Assembly: GCA_046483565.1 (NCBI GenBank)
Contig: JAWOCZ010000310.1
Coordinates: 1-6,513 of the forward strand
From: T1Sed10-7 sp046483565
GTDB lineage: Bacteria; Actinomycetota; Nitriliruptoria; Nitriliruptorales; Nitriliruptoraceae
Length of the DNA stretch: 6,513 bases
Direction of reading: 5' to 3'
The notes beneath the pieces were generated by a model. That model did no database searches. It was given only the letters and a program-made list of their open reading frames with translations, and was not told the origin of the DNA. Shown here one piece after another: positions 4,201-6,513 of the stretch (the stretch's first letter is position 1; every line of letters begins with the position of its first letter). Position numbers and translations under genes: made by a program.

Positions 4201-4952
4201 TGAGCGAGACGGGGCACCCCGCTCTGGCCCTGGCCGACGTGCACTTCCGATACCCGGACGGCACCCCGGCGCTGGCGGGGGTGGGGCTGTCGGTGGCAGC
4301 CGGCGAGCGCGTCGCACTGATCGGGCCGAACGGGGCGGGCAAGACCACCCTCGCGCTGCACACCAACGGGTTGCTGCGTGCGGAGCAGGGCACGGTCACC
4401 GTCGCCGGGCTCACCCTGGAGGCGAGCACCCTGCGCGAGATCCGGCGACGTGTGGGGTTCGTGTTCCAGAACGCCGAGGACCAACTGTTCATGTCCACGG
4501 TCCGTGACGACGTCGCCTTCGGGCCGGCCAACCACGGTCTGGCCGGTGAGGATCTCGAGCAGCGGGTCGAAGCCGCTCTGACCTCGCTCGAGATCGGTCA
4601 CCTCGCGGCACGGGCACCCCACCACCTCTCCGGCGGGGAGCGTCGCCGGGCGGCGTTGGCGACCGTGCTGGCGCTGCGCCCCGACGTGCTGGTACTCGAC
4701 GAGCCGACCGCTGGCCTCGATCCGGCTGGACGCCGGGAGCTGATCACCACCCTGGCCGGCCTCGACGTGGCCCAGGTGATCGTCACACACGACCTACCGC
4801 TGGTGCTGGAGCTGTGCCCCCGCACGGTCCTGATGGATCGCGGTCGGATCGTGGCCGACGGGCCGACCCCGCGCCTGTTGTCGGATGCGGAGCTGTTGGC
4901 GGCGCACCGCCTGGAACTGCCGTACGGGTTGCAGCTGCCCGAGCGCCCCTGA
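4200..4952 (+). CDS. cbiO: ECF transporter ATPase CbiO
   Basis: A 250-residue ABC ATPase that powers cobalt/nickel import. All catalytic elements are present: aromatic A-loop Tyr18, Walker A GPNGAGKTT (42-50, Lys48), Q-loop Gln90 in FVFQNAEDQLF, signature LSGGE (143-147), Walker B VLVLDE (163-168, Glu168), D-loop AGLDP (171-175) and switch His197 in VTHD. NAEDQ after the Q-loop is typical of ECF-type ATPases. Its ATG shares the A of the cbiQ stop (TGATG, 4198-4202), and GGAGG at 4186-4190 inside cbiQ serves as ribosome binding site, so translation is coupled. Only one ATPase gene is present, so it likely acts as a homodimer. Length and C-terminus (LELPYGLQLP) are normal for CbiO; nothing is truncated. 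Confidence 0.95.
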   Translation: MSETGHPALALADVHFRYPDGTPALAGVGLSVAAGERVALIGPNGAGKTTLALHTNGLLRAEQGTVTVAGLTLEASTLREIRRRVGFVFQNAEDQLFMSTVRDDVAFGPANHGLAGEDLEQRVEAALTSLEIGHLAARAPHHLSGGERRRAALATVLALRPDVLVLDEPTAGLDPAGRRELITTLAGLDVAQVIVTHDLPLVLELCPRTVLMDRGRIVADGPTPRLLSDAELLAAHRLELPYGLQLPERP

Positions 4953-4985
4953 CCGATGGGACACGGGAACGGCCCGGGCGGCGAG

Positions 4986-4991
4986 TAGCGT
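4986..4991 (+). promoter_or_regulatory. Possible -10 element of the LLM oxidoreductase gene
   Basis: TAGCGT fits TAnnnT and lies 31 nt before the ATG at 5023, with a ribosome binding site GGAGG at 5012-5016 between them. No -35 hexamer is evident. If active, this gene is transcribed apart from cbiMQO; otherwise it may be read through, since the gap after cbiO is only 70 nt with no clear terminator. Confidence 0.3.
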
Positions 4992-5022
4992 CGGTCATCG
5001 GACCCGGGATCGGAGGCTTCTC

Positions 5023-5958
5023 ATGCGCGTCAACCTGATGATCGAGGGACAGGAATCCGTCACCTGGGACCAGTGGGTCGGGCTCGCCGAGGTCGCTGAG
5101 GCGGCCGGCCTCGAGGGGCTGTTCCGCTCCGACCACTACCAGTCGGTCGCCGCGCGCACCGAGCGCTCGGCCCTCGATGCCTGGGTCACCATCGGCGGGC
5201 TGGCAGCGATCACCGAGCGGCTGCGGCTCGGGACCATGGTGTCACCGACCTCGTTCCGGCACCCGTCCATCCTCGCCAAGAACGCCGTCACCGCTGACCA
5301 CATCTCGCGCGGGCGGGTCGAGCTCGGCATGGGCGCGGGCTGGCACGAGCTCGAGCACCGCACCTACGGGTTCGCCTTCCACGACCTCGGCACGCGCTAC
5401 GACGTCTTCGAGGAGCAGGTGGAGATCATCACCCGGCAGTTCCGCGAGGAGCGCTTCGACCACGACGGGACGCACTACCGGCTCGAGGACTGCCAGGCCA
5501 ACCCCAAGCCGGTCCAGTCGCCCGGCATCCCGCTGATCCTCGGCGGTGTCGCCGGGCCGCGCTCGTCACGGCTCGCCGCCCGTTTCGCCGACGAGTACAA
5601 CACCGTGTTCCCGACGCTCGATGCCGTGGCCGAACGCAAGGCCAACCTCGACACCGCCTGCGCGACGCTGGGGCGGGAGCCGCTGCCGCTCTCCATCATG
5701 ACGGGCTGCCTGCTCGGTCGTGACGAGGCCGAGTTCCGTGAGCGGGCGAGGCTGCTGCACGAGCGTTCGGGCAGCGACGTCGGGTTCGACGCCTGGCTCG
5801 ACGAGCTGCGTCCGGCCTGGGTGATCGGCACCGTGGAGCAGGCAGCCGAGCGCCTGGCGGCCTTCACCGACGCCGGCGTGTCCCGCTTCATGCTCCAGCA
5901 CCAGCTCCACGACGACCTCGACATGGTGAGCCTCCTCGGACGGCTCGCCGAAGCCTGA
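5023..5958 (+). CDS. LLM class (probably F420-dependent) flavin-type oxidoreductase
   Basis: A 311-residue cytosolic TIM-barrel protein of the bacterial luciferase-like monooxygenase superfamily. The ATG at 5023 has GGAGG 6 nt upstream (5012-5016); the frame stays open upstream but that part overlaps the end of cbiO and does not resemble the family. Diagnostic segments: WVGLAEVAEAAGLEGLFRSDHY (18-39), LDAWVTIGGLAAIT (51-64), LRLGTMVSPTSFRHPSILAK (67-86), the strongly conserved ISRGRVELGMGAGWHELEH (94-112), YDVFEEQVEI (126-135), HYRLEDCQANPKPVQSPGIPLILGG (151-175) and a C-terminal barrel strand WVIGTVEQAAERLAAF. This pattern is closest to the actinobacterial F420-dependent subgroup in which DHF/DHY follows strand 1. 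It would use F420 (or FMN) for hydride transfer on an unknown substrate. No gene for F420 synthesis lies in the window. Confidence 0.88.
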   Translation: MRVNLMIEGQESVTWDQWVGLAEVAEAAGLEGLFRSDHYQSVAARTERSALDAWVTIGGLAAITERLRLGTMVSPTSFRHPSILAKNAVTADHISRGRVELGMGAGWHELEHRTYGFAFHDLGTRYDVFEEQVEIITRQFREERFDHDGTHYRLEDCQANPKPVQSPGIPLILGGVAGPRSSRLAARFADEYNTVFPTLDAVAERKANLDTACATLGREPLPLSIMTGCLLGRDEAEFRERARLLHERSGSDVGFDAWLDELRPAWVIGTVEQAAERLAAFTDAGVSRFMLQHQLHDDLDMVSLLGRLAEA

Positions 5959-5965
5959 TCACCGA

Positions 5966-5982
5966 CGCCGCGGCGAGCGGCG
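5966..5982. terminator. Small hairpin between convergent genes
   Basis: CGCCGC (5966-5971) pairs with GCGGCG (5977-5982) around a 5-nt loop, GGCGA. It occupies the 36-bp gap between the converging stop codons at 5958 and 5995, so it could end transcription from both sides. There is no T tract on either strand, and short GC dyads are common here. Confidence 0.3.
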
Positions 5983-5994
5983 GGAGGCGCCAGC

Positions 5995-6423
5995 TCACGT
6001 GGGCGTGGCGAGGTTCTCGATGCCCCAGGGGCCGTGGTAGGTCACAGCGGTCGCGCCGGCTTCGAGCAGGATCGTCGCCGTGCGCTGCTTGACGTCCTCG
6101 TGGGTGGCATCGTCGACGCCGTCGGGGTCGGGCAGCCCCACGGTCATGACATGGGCGCCGCCCTCCAGGGCATCCGCCAGGTGCTCGAGGTGGGGGGTCT
6201 CGTCTCCCAGGAGCTTTCGGATCCCCGTCAGGAGCCCCTGCGCAGCCCCCTCGTCCTCGGGGTCGATCGTGGCGTCGTCGCGCTCGTCGGGGTCGACCAC
6301 CTCCACCGTGACCCCGCCCATGGCGGCCGCGTCGATGGCGCGACGTGCCTGCATCGCCACCTCGGCGTCACGGGCGATGGCGGTGATGTGGTTGGTGGGG
6401 GAGGTGCTGAACTGTTCGGTCAC
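5995..6423 (-). CDS. Small alpha/beta protein, distantly like general stress protein 17M (function unknown)
   Basis: A 142-residue acidic protein with no signal peptide, membrane segment or cysteine. The start is a GTG (6423-6421); no upstream in-frame start exists close by, and the Shine-Dalgarno signal is weak. The predicted order is strand (HITAIA, 12-17), helix (19-35), strand (VTVEVVDP, 38-45), an acidic loop and helices (46-87), strand (GGAHVMTVGL, 88-97), helix (104-122) and strand (ATAVTYHGPWGIENL, 124-138). A GG-hydrophobic strand followed by a helix ending in EAGA and a last strand with Y-x-G-x-W/F-x-x-E-x-L resembles actinobacterial and Bacillus proteins of the general stress 17M (YflT-like) kind. 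This resemblance is from memory and weak. No catalytic or ligand residues can be named. It converges on the LLM gene and has its own upstream promoter-like sequence. Confidence 0.7.
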   Translation of the reverse strand: MTEQFSTSPTNHITAIARDAEVAMQARRAIDAAAMGGVTVEVVDPDERDDATIDPEDEGAAQGLLTGIRKLLGDETPHLEHLADALEGGAHVMTVGLPDPDGVDDATHEDVKQRTATILLEAGATAVTYHGPWGIENLATPT

Positions 6424-6456
6424 GGGCGTGCTCGCAGGTCGAGAGGTGGGAACAGC

Positions 6457-6462
6457 AGCCTA
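6457..6462 (-). promoter_or_regulatory. Putative -10 element of the stress-like gene
   Basis: On the minus strand this reads TAGGCT, identical to the hexamer upstream of the lipase-like gene. It lies 33 nt before the GTG start, giving a leader of about 25 nt. No -35 hexamer was recognised. The remaining bases to the window end (6463-6513) hold no visible gene. Confidence 0.35.
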
Positions 6463-6513
6463 AGCCAATGCCCCACGTCGTCGCGGCGGCGGGGACCGTC
6501 CGGTCGACGGGGA

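Noticed and set aside
4885..5022. N-terminal extension of the LLM protein into cbiO
   Set aside because: The upstream residues do not resemble the family and overlap cbiO. The ATG at 5023 has a well-spaced GGAGG and a normal LLM start.

Overview
This is a very G+C-rich window (roughly 70% by eye) with actinobacterial character: strong GC-ending codon bias, GTG starts, -10 elements of the TAnnnT type, a lipoprotein export signal, and a luciferase-like protein of the mainly F420-dependent class. A high-GC Actinomycetota is the best guess. I cannot name the genus from sequence alone.

Layout. At the left edge, on the minus strand, is the N-terminal part of an exported secretory-lipase-like protein (1-305, running off the window). 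A gene-free interval of about 510 bp (306-819) follows. It holds a G-rich quadruplex-capable tract, four copies of a nearly identical 43-bp repeat, and four copies of a short GC hairpin repeat. To its right, on the plus strand, is a glucose/sorbosone dehydrogenase-type lipoprotein with an acidic repeat linker (820-2157), probably translated from a leaderless mRNA. Its 3' end runs into a tandem 40-bp repeat that contains the stop codon and forms successive hairpins.

The core is a three-gene ECF-type transporter for Co2+ or Ni2+: cbiM with a fused PDGLE (CbiN-like) domain (2343-3338), cbiQ (3412-4200) and cbiO (4200-4952). CbiM is the metal-binding S component, CbiQ the T (coupling) component and CbiO the ATPase. 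No separate cbiN is present, which fits the fusion. Upstream of cbiM a TACGCT -10 element is followed at once by a dyad, TGCGA-N5-TCGCA, that looks like a Fur-family metal-repressor operator. No cobalamin riboswitch is visible. Metal-responsive repression is therefore my inferred mode of control.

A luciferase-like (LLM) flavin/F420 oxidoreductase gene follows on the plus strand (5023-5958) with its own ribosome binding site. It converges on a minus-strand gene (5995-6423) for a small cytosolic alpha/beta protein that distantly resembles general-stress 17M-type proteins. No mobile element, tRNA, rRNA or CRISPR array was seen. The unexplained structure lies in the intergenic repeats and the putative metal operator.
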